From contig JADJTW010000003.1 of the NCBI GenBank assembly GCA_016710965.1, positions 186,001 to 250,000 on the forward strand: 64,000 nucleotides of DNA, in the 5' to 3' direction. The position numbers and the translations under genes are program-made. The DNA comes from Flavobacteriales bacterium. Lineage in GTDB: Bacteria; Bacteroidota; Bacteroidia; Flavobacteriales_F; PHOS-HE28. The notes under the pieces were generated by a model, which worked only from the letters and a program-made list of their open reading frames with translations, did not search any database and had not been told where the DNA came from. This document shows positions 1 to 8,258 of this stretch, in pieces; position 1 is the stretch's first letter, and every line of letters begins with the position of its first letter.

Positions 1-545
1 TTCGCGGTAAGCTTGGCCTCTTCTTGCGCATCCTTGATGTGGGACATGGCTGCGGTGCGCGCCTCGTCCTTCAGGCTTTCCACCAGTTGCTTCTTGGCCT
101 CTTCGGCGCTCAGGCCGCTGATGTTCTCCAAAAGGGCCACTTGCTTGGTGTGCATCTTCTCGGTCTCCTCCTTCCGGCGGCTGAGCCCTTCGACCTTCTG
201 AGCCAACTCCTGCTTCAACTGGTCGACTTGCTTGTCCTTGTTGGCAAGGTCTTGTTGCTGGCGGCTCAGTTGCTGTTCGCGCTGCTTGGCTTTCTCCTGG
301 GCCTGCGAAACGCTTCGTTCTCGCTCGCGCACCTCCTTCTCGTGCTGTTCCTTCAGTTGAAGGAACTTCTCCTTGGCTTGCAGGATCTTCTCTTTCTTCA
401 AGGCTTCGGCCTCGGCCTCGGCTTCTTTGAGGATGCCGGTCTTGCGCTTCTTCATGGCGCTATTGAGGATGAGGCCTACGATGAGGCCGCCAAGGAGAAG
501 ACCGGCGATGGTACCGATAAGGATGCTGATGATGTCTATGGGCAT
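1..545 (-). CDS. rny: Ribonuclease Y, N-terminal part (runs off left edge)
   Basis: Membrane-anchored endoribonuclease that starts mRNA decay. Only about 181 N-terminal codons are in the window, read from ATG at 545 leftwards with no stop. The protein starts with one hydrophobic helix (about residues 4-28, rich in I, L, G), followed by a long charged coiled coil dense in E, K, Q and R, including a KEAEAEAEALKKEK stretch. This is the standard RNase Y N-terminus; the KH and HD domains would lie outside the window. It is the third gene of a leftward group after the coiled-coil gene and zapA (59 bp gap). This order is common in Bacteroidota. The catalytic part is not visible, so the call rests on the N-terminal architecture and context. 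Confidence 0.88.
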   Translation of the reverse strand, partial: MPIDIISILIGTIAGLLLGGLIVGLILNSAMKKRKTGILKEAEAEAEALKKEKILQAKEKFLQLKEQHEKEVRERERSVSQAQEKAKQREQQLSRQQQDLANKDKQVDQLKQELAQKVEGLSRRKEETEKMHTKQVALLENISGLSAEEAKKQLVESLKDEARTAAMSHIKDAQEEAKLTA

Positions 546-604
546 GGTTCCGCTCGTGTTAAGCGGACCGCGCATGTCCTCCTTCCTGCGCCGGGGCCAG
601 GGGG

Positions 605-886
605 TCAGGTGGCAACCGACTCGAGCATCTTCTCGATCCCGGCTAGGATGGCCGTTGCTTCGGCTTCCTGCCTGGGGGCGTTGGCGTTCATGGCGCGCAC
701 GGAGACTTCCAATGCAGCCATGGCCAAGAGGTCCTGCTTGTCCGTGAGGGGGTAGCCCTCCTTCAAGCGGTCGATGCTCTCGTTGATCTCATCCACTGCG
801 CGATGCACGTTCACCTCCTCCGCTGGCTGAATGGTCAGCGGATAGGCTCGTCCCGCGAGTTCGACCCGTATCGATCGTTCGTCCAT
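605..886 (-). CDS. zapA: Cell division protein ZapA
   Basis: ZapA binds and bundles FtsZ filaments at the division ring. The 93-residue product has the family's usual length and layout: an N-terminal basic beta region with the RVELAGRAYPLTI stretch, then a helix with VHRAVDEINESIDRLKE, and a C-terminal coiled coil beginning at DKQDLLAMAALEV. The start ATG at 886 lies 15 bp after the stop of the upstream coiled-coil gene, and rny follows, so the three are probably co-transcribed. ZapA proteins vary much in sequence, but the opening IRVELAGRAYPL pattern and the neighbours make this assignment comfortable. Confidence 0.9.
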   Translation of the reverse strand: MDERSIRVELAGRAYPLTIQPAEEVNVHRAVDEINESIDRLKEGYPLTDKQDLLAMAALEVSVRAMNANAPRQEAEATAILAGIEKMLESVAT

Positions 887-901
887 GGTTCTTGCTCGTC
901 G

Positions 902-1189
902 CTAGTTCTGGATCAGTGCCAGGCAGCGGTCGATCTCATTCACCAGTTCGTCGATGCGTTCCTTAGCTCCCGGAGCGCTCAGCTCGTTCTCCACGGGCCT
1001 TGTTTTCCGGAGGACCTCGTTCTCCCTTTCCAATTCGGCGACGCGAGCCGTGAGCACCTCGTTGGTGCGCTGGTGGTCGCGGCCGCTCGTTTCCAGTTCC
1101 GTGGCACGCTCGCGCAAGGTCTTGTGCTCGTTCACCAAACGGGCTACATGTTCCTGCACTTGCTGCAATCGTTCTGTCAACGTGCTCAT
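902..1189 (-). CDS. Small coiled-coil protein upstream of zapA (ZapB-like)
   Basis: A 95-residue protein predicted to be almost wholly coiled coil: heptads rich in L, E, R and V run from residue 4 to about 65, followed by a short tail with IDELVNEIDRCLALIQN. It has no signal peptide or membrane segment. In many Bacteroidota a protein of this size and make-up is encoded directly before zapA, so a role at the division septum similar to ZapB is plausible. This is inferred from position and fold, not from recognised catalytic or binding residues. A -7 element lies at 1226-1219 upstream and would drive this gene, zapA and rny together. Confidence 0.72.
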   Translation of the reverse strand: MSTLTERLQQVQEHVARLVNEHKTLRERATELETSGRDHQRTNEVLTARVAELERENEVLRKTRPVENELSAPGAKERIDELVNEIDRCLALIQN

Positions 1190-1218
1190 GGTCGGGGAGT
1201 TCTTGCTCGGTCCGGGGC

Positions 1219-1226
1219 CGAAGATA
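1219..1226 (-). promoter_or_regulatory. -7 promoter element TATCTTCG
   Basis: TATCTTCG on the minus strand fits the Bacteroidota -7 consensus TAnnTTTG with C in place of the third T. It lies 29 nt before the ATG of the coiled-coil gene. No clear -33 TTG box is seen. Confidence 0.45.
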
Positions 1227-1318
1227 ACCGGCTGGCACTAGCCCCATTCGCCCATGTTTGAACGCTTCGATGTTGATGCCCGCCCGACCCATCACCTGAG
1301 CGGCACGAAGGCTGCATC

Positions 1319-1326
1319 TAGCTTGC
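1319..1326 (+). promoter_or_regulatory. -7 promoter element TAGCTTGC
   Basis: TAGCTTGC resembles TAnnTTTG and ends 4 nt before the ATG at 1331. That would give a nearly leaderless mRNA and favours the 1331 start over the in-frame ATG at 1364. Confidence 0.4.
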
Positions 1327-1330
1327 CGCC

Positions 1331-3085
1331 ATGCTTAATGGGAGAAATCCCTTGCTGGCTCCTATGGTACACCAAATAAAGACCTTACTGCTGGCCCTCA
1401 GTATAGTTATACCTGTCATGACAGTGGCTCAGGAGATGGCCGGAAAGCCGCGCTTCATAGCGCCGATGGACATCCCTCTGGAACTGGCGGGCAACTTCAT
1501 GGAGCCCCGCTCCGGACACTTCCACTCCGGGCTGGATATGCGCACCGGGGGGCAGGAGGGCGTTCCCGTGAAGGCCGTCGCCGATGGATGGGTAAGCCGC
1601 ATCAAGCTTAGCCCGTGGGGTTATGGCAAGGCCGTGTACATCGATCACCCTAGTGGCTACACTTCGGTCTATGGACATCTCCAGGCGCTCAAAGGACCCA
1701 TGGCCGAGGCTGCGCTCGACCAGCAGTACAAACAGCAGGATTACAGCATTGATTGGTACGTGGACAAAGGAGCGCTGCCCGTGAAGCAGGGCGAGCTGAT
1801 CGCATTGAGCGGGAACAGCGGGGGAAGCAGCGGGCCCCATCTCCACTTCGAGATCCGGCGCACGAGCGACCAAGTGGGCCTCAACCCCGAAAGCCTTGGT
1901 ATCGGCATCCCCGACCACAAAGCGCCAGAAATCCTCGGGGTGCGCCTCTTCGGGCTCACCGACAGCAGCCGCACCATGCCATACCCCCCAAAGGCTGTCG
2001 GTTTTGCGGCACAGGGTGGCAATGGCAGCTATGCGCTGAAGGACGGCCTGACGCTGACCGCCTATGGCACGGTCGGCCTGGCCTTGCACACCATAGACCG
2101 CTACGATGCCAACGGCGCCAAGTGCGGTGCGCGCAGCATCGAACTGTTCGTTGACAGTACCCCGGCATTCAGCATCCATTTCGATCAGCTCGATTTCAAC
2201 GTGAACCGCTTCTGCGACGCCCACATGGACTTCGAGCAGTTCAAGGGGAACAAGCTGGAGTACCACCGCTGCTTCCGTCTGCCCAACAACAAGCTGCGCA
2301 TCTATGGCAAGGAGGAAGCACAGGGCCGTATCGAGCTCGCGCCGGGCCAGGAACGTCGTGTGCGATTCGTGGTTACGGACGCCCACGGGAATAAGAGCAC
2401 GCTCGCTTTCAACCTGCGCGGGGCCACCGCAGCGGAGGCACGTGCGTGGCCGAAAGCCGAACCCAGCGGCAGCCTTTTCAGGTACGATACCGCCAACAGC
2501 ATTTCTGAGGAAGGGATCCGGTTCAATCTGCCTGCCAACTCGCTCTACGACGATGCTTTCGTGGACTACACCGCAAAGCCCGCCATTGGCCGGTTGCTCA
2601 GCCCCATCCATAGCATTGGCGATGCGCTCATTCCAATGCACGTCGCCGGCGAGCTATCCATCGCCCTGAAGCATGCCAGGGCCGGCAAAGCCACCATTGT
2701 TCGCCTGGACCCGGATGGAACCGTGGCGACTGCCGTTGGCGGAACGTATTCCGATGGCTGGCTCACCGCGAGCGTGAAGGTCTTTGGCAGCTACTCGATA
2801 GCCATCGACACCGTGCCGCCGGTGATCACCAACATCGATCTGCGGGCCGACATGAAGGGGCGCAAGAGCTTCAGCCTGAAGATCGCCGACAACCTCAGCG
2901 GCATCGGCACTTGGAAAGGAACCCTCAACGGGAAGTGGATCGTTCTGGATCACGACCCCAAGAACAAGACGGTCACGCACCACTTCGACAAGCACAGCCA
3001 GGTGACGGGCAAGAAGGATTTCGTGCTGCACGTGACAGATGAGCGTGGGAACGCGTCCAGTTACAAGTTCAGCTTCGCGCACTAA
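1331..3085 (+). CDS. Secreted M23 family metallopeptidase with Ig-like C-terminal region
   Basis: LytM-type zinc endopeptidase that probably cleaves peptidoglycan cross-bridges or activates amidases in the periplasm. A signal peptide (hydrophobic LLLALSIVIPVMTVAQ) is followed by the M23 domain at about residues 50-190, with the zinc-ligand motif GHFHSGLD and the catalytic HLHFE motif inside GNSGGSSGPHLHFEIR. The remaining ~390 residues look like beta-sandwich domains; the segment with DTVPPVITNIDLR and GTWKGTLNGKWIVLDHDP resembles an Ig-like fold. Length is 584 residues. An alternative start is the ATG at 1364, giving a tighter signal peptide; the promoter box at 1319-1326 favours 1331. The gene is divergent from the zapA group. 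Confidence 0.88.
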   Translation: MLNGRNPLLAPMVHQIKTLLLALSIVIPVMTVAQEMAGKPRFIAPMDIPLELAGNFMEPRSGHFHSGLDMRTGGQEGVPVKAVADGWVSRIKLSPWGYGKAVYIDHPSGYTSVYGHLQALKGPMAEAALDQQYKQQDYSIDWYVDKGALPVKQGELIALSGNSGGSSGPHLHFEIRRTSDQVGLNPESLGIGIPDHKAPEILGVRLFGLTDSSRTMPYPPKAVGFAAQGGNGSYALKDGLTLTAYGTVGLALHTIDRYDANGAKCGARSIELFVDSTPAFSIHFDQLDFNVNRFCDAHMDFEQFKGNKLEYHRCFRLPNNKLRIYGKEEAQGRIELAPGQERRVRFVVTDAHGNKSTLAFNLRGATAAEARAWPKAEPSGSLFRYDTANSISEEGIRFNLPANSLYDDAFVDYTAKPAIGRLLSPIHSIGDALIPMHVAGELSIALKHARAGKATIVRLDPDGTVATAVGGTYSDGWLTASVKVFGSYSIAIDTVPPVITNIDLRADMKGRKSFSLKIADNLSGIGTWKGTLNGKWIVLDHDPKNKTVTHHFDKHSQVTGKKDFVLHVTDERGNASSYKFSFAH

Positions 3086-3090
3086 GCCTT

Positions 3091-3098
3091 TACTATGC
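3091..3098 (+). promoter_or_regulatory. Possible -7 element TACTATGC
   Basis: TACTATGC is a poorer match to TAnnTTTG, but it sits 7 nt before the ATG at 3106, the same short spacing found at several other genes here. Confidence 0.25.
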
Positions 3099-3105
3099 TC
3101 GCCTA

Positions 3106-3774
3106 ATGCATCGTTCCATGCTCATGAAGCGCACCTCCCTCCTGCTCTCAACCTTCGCGGTAGCTGCCACGGTGGTCGCTATCGCATGGGCCCCAACATT
3201 CGGCGGGCCATCGAAGAAGTCCTCTCCGTCCGCCGGGCTGCGCGAAGGCGACATCCTCTTCCAGGACATCGGCGGAGGACAGAGCGACGCGATCGCCGTG
3301 GCCACGCAGTGCAAGTGGACCCATGTGGGTGTCGCATTCCAGGACGACGGGCAATGGATGGTGTATGAAGCGGTGGGTCCGGTGAAGAAGACACCGCTGA
3401 CCGAGTGGGTCGCGCAAGGCGAAGGGCACTACGTGGTGAAGCGCTGGAAGGAAAGCGCCGAGAAGCTGGATGCCGCCACCACTGCCAGGCTCAAGGCTGC
3501 GGCCACGCCTTACATGGGCCGTTCGTACGACTGGCAGTTCCTCTGGAGCGATGAGAAGATCTACTGCTCCGAGCTGGTGTGGAAGATGTACGAGGAAGGC
3601 TTGGGTGTTCGCCTCTGCGAGCCCAAGGCCCTGAAGGATTGGCACTTGAACAGCGGCCTGGTGCAACGCACCATGAAGGAGAGGTATGGAAGCGCGCCAC
3701 CGATGGACGAACCGATGGTGGCACCGGCCACGTTGTTCGAGTGTCCTTTGCTTGCAACGGTAGCTGAACGCTAG
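3106..3774 (+). CDS. YiiX-like permuted papain-fold amidase (NlpC/P60 clan)
   Basis: Predicted exported cysteine hydrolase of the permuted NlpC/P60 group (YiiX/YaeF/YebB-like). The N-terminus has basic residues and a hydrophobic stretch (LLLSTFAVAATVVAIAWAP), so it is exported or membrane-anchored. The core starts REGDILFQDIGGGQSDAI and holds the expected permuted order: histidine first in WTHVGVAF (about residue 70), then cysteine in IYCSELVWKMY (about residue 150). Typical family substrates are amide bonds of lipids or peptides; the actual substrate is unknown. ATG codons at 3106, 3118 and 3124 are possible starts. It lies 20 bp after the M23 peptidase gene, so the two could share a transcript. 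Confidence 0.78.
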   Translation: MHRSMLMKRTSLLLSTFAVAATVVAIAWAPTFGGPSKKSSPSAGLREGDILFQDIGGGQSDAIAVATQCKWTHVGVAFQDDGQWMVYEAVGPVKKTPLTEWVAQGEGHYVVKRWKESAEKLDAATTARLKAAATPYMGRSYDWQFLWSDEKIYCSELVWKMYEEGLGVRLCEPKALKDWHLNSGLVQRTMKERYGSAPPMDEPMVAPATLFECPLLATVAER

Positions 3775-3778
3775 ACCC

Positions 3779-3786
3779 TAGTTTCG
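3779..3786 (+). promoter_or_regulatory. -7 promoter element TAGTTTCG
   Basis: TAGTTTCG fits TAnnTTYG and ends 6 nt before the ATG of the GDPD gene at 3793, implying an mRNA with almost no leader. Confidence 0.5.
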
Positions 3787-3792
3787 GGCGCT

Positions 3793-4572
3793 ATGCGGCG
3801 CCTGCTCCCTCTCCTGCTCATCGCCTGTGCCGCGCCAGAACCAGGCAGCGTGAAGATCATCGGGCACGGGGGTATGGGCGCTGGAAGCCCGACTCCGATG
3901 AACAGCGAGGCGTCCGTTCGTGAAGCGTTGGAGCTTGGGCTGGATGGTGTTGAGATGGACGTGCAGCTCACCGCAGACGGCGTCCTCGTCGCCTACCATG
4001 CTCAAGATCTCGATGATCTCTCCAGCTGCAAGGGCAAGGTGAACGCGATGAACTGGTCGGCCATCAGGCATTGCACCGTAGGCGGATACGACAACACACG
4101 GTACCCCATCGTCCGCGTGGACAGCCTGCTGCTGGAGGCCGCCACGCTGCGACCATTCGCGGATTTCACGCTCGATTGCAAGCTCTTCGCCGCCGGCGAT
4201 TGGTGGGAATACCTGAACGCCTTCTCCGATGCGATCCTGGAGTTGGATGGATCGCCAGCCCTTCACGGCCGCATCCTGGTGGATTGCCAGACCGAGGATC
4301 TCCTGCGCCTGCTCGCTGAGAAGCGGCACGCCATTCCGACCTACCTCTATGTGACCAGCATGGAAGGCGCGGTGGAGAAGGCCAACTCCCTGCGCTGCGC
4401 TGGCATCACCATTGGGTATACGCTCGCTTCCGCGCGTGACGTGCGATCAGCGCAGGAGGCAGGGCTGAAGGTGACCTTCTTCGGAACCGATGGCAGCAAT
4501 TCGCATCGCAGTGCGCTAAGGAAGAAGCCCGACCGCTTGCAGACCGACGCTCCGCGAGCATTCGCGAACTAG
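3793..4572 (+). CDS. Glycerophosphodiester phosphodiesterase family lipoprotein
   Basis: Hydrolyses glycerophosphodiesters to glycerol 3-phosphate and an alcohol. The 259-residue product starts MRRLLPLLLIAC, a short lipoprotein signal with lipobox LIAC (lipidated Cys 12). The TIM-barrel begins VKIIGHGG (His 25, a GHGG variant of the usual HRG), followed by the metal-binding VEMDVQ and the catalytic histidine in VLVAYHAQDL. These are the GDPD fingerprints. The C-terminal part is less conserved. The gene ends by sharing the palindrome ACTAGT with the stop of the convergent GT2 gene, so their last bases overlap. The exact substrate cannot be told. Confidence 0.85.
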   Translation: MRRLLPLLLIACAAPEPGSVKIIGHGGMGAGSPTPMNSEASVREALELGLDGVEMDVQLTADGVLVAYHAQDLDDLSSCKGKVNAMNWSAIRHCTVGGYDNTRYPIVRVDSLLLEAATLRPFADFTLDCKLFAAGDWWEYLNAFSDAILELDGSPALHGRILVDCQTEDLLRLLAEKRHAIPTYLYVTSMEGAVEKANSLRCAGITIGYTLASARDVRSAQEAGLKVTFFGTDGSNSHRSALRKKPDRLQTDAPRAFAN

Positions 4573-5432
4573 TGGAAGAACTGCATCACCTTGCTCCACA
4601 GTTTGCGCGTGACCAGCAGCGGTGGGGCTTGCAGTCCATTCAACTTCCATGACGCACGCACCTCGCGATTGGCTTGCAGGATCTGCCGCACGTTGCCGTT
4701 GCTCATCCCGCCAAGCCTGAATCGCACGAGCACTTCACGGACATGGAGCGTCTTGATCTGGTGCTTGTACATGAAGCGCAACAGGATCTCGTAGTCGGCA
4801 CCGATACGCAGGTCGGTATTGAAGAGGCCGTGCTGTTCGTAGATGCTCTTCTTGATGAAGGTGCCCACGTGCGGCGGCATCCAGCCCCGGCGGAAGTTCT
4901 CGCGATGGTACGTGCCGCTGAGCCAGGTGCGGTGTACTTTGAGGATGTCGTGCTCATCCACCATGATGATGTCGCCATAGACAGCGTCCACGTGCGCGCG
5001 CTTGAAAGCGGAGACCACATCGGCGATCACGGTAGGCGTCATCAGCAGATCACCGGCGTTCACGAAGCCGATGACATCGCCGGTGGCGAGGCGCAGGCCC
5101 TTGTTCATGGCGTCGTAGATGCCTTTGTCCGGTTCGCTCACGAGTACATTGATGCCCCTGACCTCCGCAGGGTCTCCCGTAGAGGACCCTGCGGCCTTGG
5201 TATCCCGCAGGGTCCCCTCCTGCGTCGGGAGACCCTGCGGAGGTTTCGTGCCCCCTCTGAGCGGAGTCGAAGAGCGGGCGAACTCACGCAGGATCTCCAC
5301 CGTGCCATCGGTGCTCGCACCATCGATCACGATGAGTTCGATGTCCGGGTGCGTCTGGGCAAGCACGCTATCGAGCGTCTCCGCGATCACGGGAGCCACG
5401 TTGCGGCAGACGGTGATGAGGGTGACTTTCAT
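4569..5432 (-). CDS. Family 2 glycosyltransferase carrying an in-frame repeat insertion
   Basis: Transfers a sugar from a nucleotide donor, probably for a capsule or exopolysaccharide. The N-terminus MKVTLITVCRN and IDGASTDGTVEIL are classic GT2 (GT-A fold) signatures; DKGIYDAMNKGLRLATGDVIGFVNAGD carries the acceptor-side motif of WcaA-like enzymes. Between these, residues about 50-92 (from RSSTPLRGGT to GDPAEVRG) have low complexity, break the domain, and coincide with the palindromic repeat at 5154-5279. Without them the protein would be about 245 residues, usual for this group. The insert keeps the frame. The start overlaps the stop of the upstream acetyltransferase (ATGA), so it is the last gene of the 10450-4569 operon. 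Whether the insert disturbs activity is unknown. Confidence 0.88.
   Translation of the reverse strand: MKVTLITVCRNVAPVIAETLDSVLAQTHPDIELIVIDGASTDGTVEILREFARSSTPLRGGTKPPQGLPTQEGTLRDTKAAGSSTGDPAEVRGINVLVSEPDKGIYDAMNKGLRLATGDVIGFVNAGDLLMTPTVIADVVSAFKRAHVDAVYGDIIMVDEHDILKVHRTWLSGTYHRENFRRGWMPPHVGTFIKKSIYEQHGLFNTDLRIGADYEILLRFMYKHQIKTLHVREVLVRFRLGGMSNGNVRQILQANREVRASWKLNGLQAPPLLVTRKLWSKVMQFFH
5154..5279 (-). repeat. In-frame palindromic repeat element inside the GT2 gene
   Basis: The core is a perfect 19-bp inverted repeat, 5161-5179 against 5226-5244 (core CCGCAGGGTCTCCC). It encloses a second inverted repeat of 11 bp, 5184-5194 against 5205-5215 (GGACCCTGCGG). The unit CCGCAGGGTC thus occurs four times in alternating orientation. 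Directly next to it, 5254-5271 holds TGAGCGGAGTCGAAGAGC, similar to the CTTCGACTCCGCTCAG repeat I associate with Bacteroidota genomes. The whole block is a multiple of three in effect and has no stop in the gene's frame. Confidence 0.7.
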
Positions 5433-5989
5433 CCGATCACGCGTTCGCGAACTGGCTGCGCCGGATTCCCCTGATAGATCATGTACGCCTCCAGATCCTT
5501 CGTGGCCACGCTACCAACGGCGAGCACGCTATGGCTCTTGAGCGTAACACCGAGCGTAACGATGGCCCCCGCTCCCACCCAGCTGCCATCCTCCAGCACC
5601 ACGGGTTTGCTGTACGTGGGGTAGTCCGTCTTCTTGTAGTCGTGGCTGCCTTGTATGATCATGGCGCCCTGGCTGATCACCACGTTGCTGCCGATGGTAA
5701 GCATGTCCAGATTGTCCAACCAAACACGTTGGCCGATCCAGCTATGATCACCGATCGACAGCTTCCAGGGGAACTTGATGTTGACGCCCGGATGGATCAC
5801 CACGCCCTTCCCCACTTGCGCTCCGAACAAGCGGAGCAGCACAGGCTTGGGCGAACGGAACGGGAAGCACGGATTGAGGAAGAAGATCGCGTTGGTGAAG
5901 TACCAGAGCGTGCGCTTCACGAAGCCCGCACCGGGATCGAAGGTCTTCGAGTTGTCGAAGCGGCTGAGGTCTACGGTGGGGCGCGTCAT
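5429..5989 (-). CDS. WcaF-like putative colanic acid biosynthesis acetyltransferase
   Basis: Left-handed beta-helix (hexapeptide repeat) O-acetyltransferase of the WcaF/LbH group, likely acetylating a polysaccharide repeat unit in the cytoplasm. The 186-residue product has the family N-terminus (FDNSKTFDPGAGFVKRTLWYFTNAIFF) followed by LRLFGAQVGKGVVIHPGVNIKFPWKLSIGDHSWIG, and then hexapeptide turns such as VVISQGAMIIQGSHDY and GAIVTLGVTLKSHSVLAVGSVATKDL. I chose ATG at 5989 because it overlaps the stop of the upstream GT4 as ATGA and matches the family start. Its own stop overlaps the GT2 start in the same way, which suggests translational coupling through the operon. Confidence 0.88.
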   Translation of the reverse strand: MTRPTVDLSRFDNSKTFDPGAGFVKRTLWYFTNAIFFLNPCFPFRSPKPVLLRLFGAQVGKGVVIHPGVNIKFPWKLSIGDHSWIGQRVWLDNLDMLTIGSNVVISQGAMIIQGSHDYKKTDYPTYSKPVVLEDGSWVGAGAIVTLGVTLKSHSVLAVGSVATKDLEAYMIYQGNPAQPVRERVIG

Positions 5990-7152
5990 CGGCTGAGGAG
6001 GGCGTAGTTGCGTTCCACAGTGTTCGAATCGCTCAAATATCGCGCGGCCAGTTGGGATGCACCGGTGCATATCCGGTCGTATTCAGCCTGCTCCATGGAA
6101 ATGAGCTGGTCCATGGTCCGATCGAAGCGCTCTCGCTCTTCCAGCGGCAAGTCCCAGCCAGCGCCCTTCGCTTCCAGATCCTTCCACGGCGTGCGGTCGC
6201 TGATGAGCAAGGGCCGGCCCACGACCAGTGCTTCCAGCATGGTGTGACCGAAGTTCTCCCCCACGCTGGGCATGAAGACCACGTGCGCCTCGGCGATCGC
6301 ACGTGCCACCTGGTCCTGCTCGATGTGGCCGTGCCATTTCACGGTGACGTTCGGCGGCAACGCGGCCACCGCTTCCAGGCAGCGCTTGTAGTAGGCTTGG
6401 TCGTAGACGGTGCCGTACAGGTCGAAGCGGACCTCACCTATTGCATCGCGCAATCGCTCGATGGCGAAGAGCGTATTCTTCTCCGGGGCGATGCGTCCGA
6501 CGCTCACCAGTCGCAAACTGCCGGGCTTCTTCTCAATCGCGACTGGCGCAGCGCCGCTGGCTTTCCGTCCGAGGTTCGGCACCAGATGCACTTTCACATC
6601 GCGGCCTATCCAGCGCTTGATGTCCTCCACCTCTTCCGTGTTCGTAGCCTGGAACTCCACGCCTTTGAAACAGCCGGTGGTCTTCATGGCCAGCAGGAAG
6701 GCGCGCTTCTTGGCAGCGCTCTGCTTCATAGGGCCTTTGGCGAGCATGCCGCGCACGGCCACGACCCGTCGCTGCTTGGAGCGGCGCAGGATCCACAGCG
6801 GCGCTATGGTGCTCCACTTGGAATAGAGGCCGTTGATGTACACCACGTCCCATTCGCGTTCATGCAGCAGGGCCTTCCACTGCTTCAGCGTGCGTTGCTT
6901 CGGCGATGCATGCCATACGCGTTCGCCGGAATCCTTGGCGGTCCATGCATCGCGCACCAGGTCCTTGGGCGCCGCACCGGCCGTGTAGTCACGGTCGCCG
7001 GTAACGATATGGAAGTCTACACGATCACGCAGATGATCCACCAGGTTCACCATGCTGCGTACAGGGCCGCCTGCCTTGTAGAATGGCTTGTACCAATCAA
7101 TGAAGGCGAGGACCTGCGGCCTACCGCTCTGGCGGGATGAAGACATGCTCAT
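5986..7152 (-). CDS. Family 4 glycosyltransferase
   Basis: GT-B fold retaining glycosyltransferase, 388 residues. The N-terminal acceptor domain starts VLAFIDWYKPFYKAGGPVRSMVNLVDHL, with the glycine-rich KAGGP loop. The C-terminal donor domain has the strand RLVSVGRIAPEKNTLFAIERL and the nucleotide-sugar motif SVGENFGHTMLEALVVGRPLL, containing the paired glutamates (EX7E) of GT4. Start at 7152 gives an ATGA overlap with the upstream GT4 stop; a second ATG lies at 7146. It is part of the minus-strand polysaccharide operon. The donor and acceptor sugars cannot be read from the sequence. Confidence 0.88.
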   Translation of the reverse strand: MSMSSSRQSGRPQVLAFIDWYKPFYKAGGPVRSMVNLVDHLRDRVDFHIVTGDRDYTAGAAPKDLVRDAWTAKDSGERVWHASPKQRTLKQWKALLHEREWDVVYINGLYSKWSTIAPLWILRRSKQRRVVAVRGMLAKGPMKQSAAKKRAFLLAMKTTGCFKGVEFQATNTEEVEDIKRWIGRDVKVHLVPNLGRKASGAAPVAIEKKPGSLRLVSVGRIAPEKNTLFAIERLRDAIGEVRFDLYGTVYDQAYYKRCLEAVAALPPNVTVKWHGHIEQDQVARAIAEAHVVFMPSVGENFGHTMLEALVVGRPLLISDRTPWKDLEAKGAGWDLPLEERERFDRTMDQLISMEQAEYDRICTGASQLAARYLSDSNTVERNYALLSR

Positions 7153-8258
7153 GGCCTGGCGTGCAGGAGTTCGTTCGCCGTGCGCGCCCACTCTGCGGGG
7201 CTCCACGCACGGCCCAGTTCAGCGCTTTGTCGTCCCATGGCGTGCAGTTCCGCATCGCTGCTGAGAATGAACATGCGCAACATGTTCTTCAAGGTTTGCT
7301 TGTCTCCTGCGATGAAGCGGTGTCCGTTCTCGCCCTCCACCAGGAAACGTTCCGCCGCGCCCACGGCACTGCTCAACAACAGCGGCAGCCCTGCGCACGC
7401 ATGCTCATGCACGACCACGCCCCACGGTTCGTACGTGCTGGGCAGGACGAAGACACCGCTTTGCGCCACCACGTCGTTCATCTCCTTCACCTGTTTGAAG
7501 CCAAGGTGCTTGATGCGCGGATGCTGGCCGGAGGGGGACGCCATGACCTCTTGGTGAAGTTCTCCTGTGCCTGCCAGCCAAAGCTCCCAATCGCCCGCCT
7601 CGCCCGCATGGCAAAGCTCCGCGAACGCATCGCAGAGCAACTGATGCCCCTTGGTGGGGATGTAGCGCGCCACGCAGAGGAAGCGGCGCGGCCAAGTGTT
7701 CGCACGTTCTGCAAGTAGTCGCTCGCCTAGCGGGACGAAAAGCGACGTATCAGCGGAGTAGAATCCCGTATGCACCCGATCGGCAGCAAGTCCCAGCCGG
7801 TGGGCGTAGTTGGCTTGTGCTTCACCGGTGACCCATGCGTGCGAATAGGTGCGCGGCAACCAAGTGGGCGCAAGGAGCATGTTGGCCCATTGCTTCGCAT
7901 CGCCACGCCAGGCGGTGTCGAAGCTCATCACGGTCACAGCCCCGCGTTTGCGCATGGCCCGGCACACCTTCAAGTAGCCCTTGTCCACCCACCCGCTGGC
8001 GATGACCATGTGCGGCATGATGCGCAGGGCGAGGTCGACGAGCTGCTCATCATCCATCGTGCTTCGCTCATGCACCGTGATGCGTGGATGGAAGACGAGA
8101 TCGAACGGCGCTTCCTTGTGTACCGGCCAGCGCACCAGATGAAGTTCGATATCCGCTGCCTCCACGAAAGCGTTCAAGCAGGCCAGTACATAGGGCGCCA
8201 GTTCGGTGTAAAGCACGAGAACTGCAGGCCATGCACCACCTTCATCCTTCATGCTCAT
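7149..8258 (-). CDS. Family 4 glycosyltransferase (second copy type)
   Basis: A 369-residue GT-B glycosyltransferase, distinct in sequence from its neighbour. The N-terminal half opens AVLVLYTELAPYVLACLNAFVE and includes VIASGWVDKGYLKVCRAMRKRGAVTVMSFD. The donor half carries RFLCVARYIPTKGHQLLCDAFAEL, then PSTYEPWGVVVHEHACAGLPLLLSSAVGAAERFL, the GT4 EX7E region. Both ends overlap neighbours by ATGA (8258/8255 and 7152/7149). Together with the other GT genes it should assemble a surface glycan, possibly the one attached to or exported with cell-surface proteins; the product is unknown. Confidence 0.86.
   Translation of the reverse strand: MSMKDEGGAWPAVLVLYTELAPYVLACLNAFVEAADIELHLVRWPVHKEAPFDLVFHPRITVHERSTMDDEQLVDLALRIMPHMVIASGWVDKGYLKVCRAMRKRGAVTVMSFDTAWRGDAKQWANMLLAPTWLPRTYSHAWVTGEAQANYAHRLGLAADRVHTGFYSADTSLFVPLGERLLAERANTWPRRFLCVARYIPTKGHQLLCDAFAELCHAGEAGDWELWLAGTGELHQEVMASPSGQHPRIKHLGFKQVKEMNDVVAQSGVFVLPSTYEPWGVVVHEHACAGLPLLLSSAVGAAERFLVEGENGHRFIAGDKQTLKNMLRMFILSSDAELHAMGRQSAELGRAWSPAEWARTANELLHARP

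Noticed and set aside
1385..2641. A 418-residue open frame on the minus strand opposite the M23 peptidase gene
   Set aside because: It mirrors a recognisable M23 protein, has no domain features and arises from the low stop density of GC-rich DNA.
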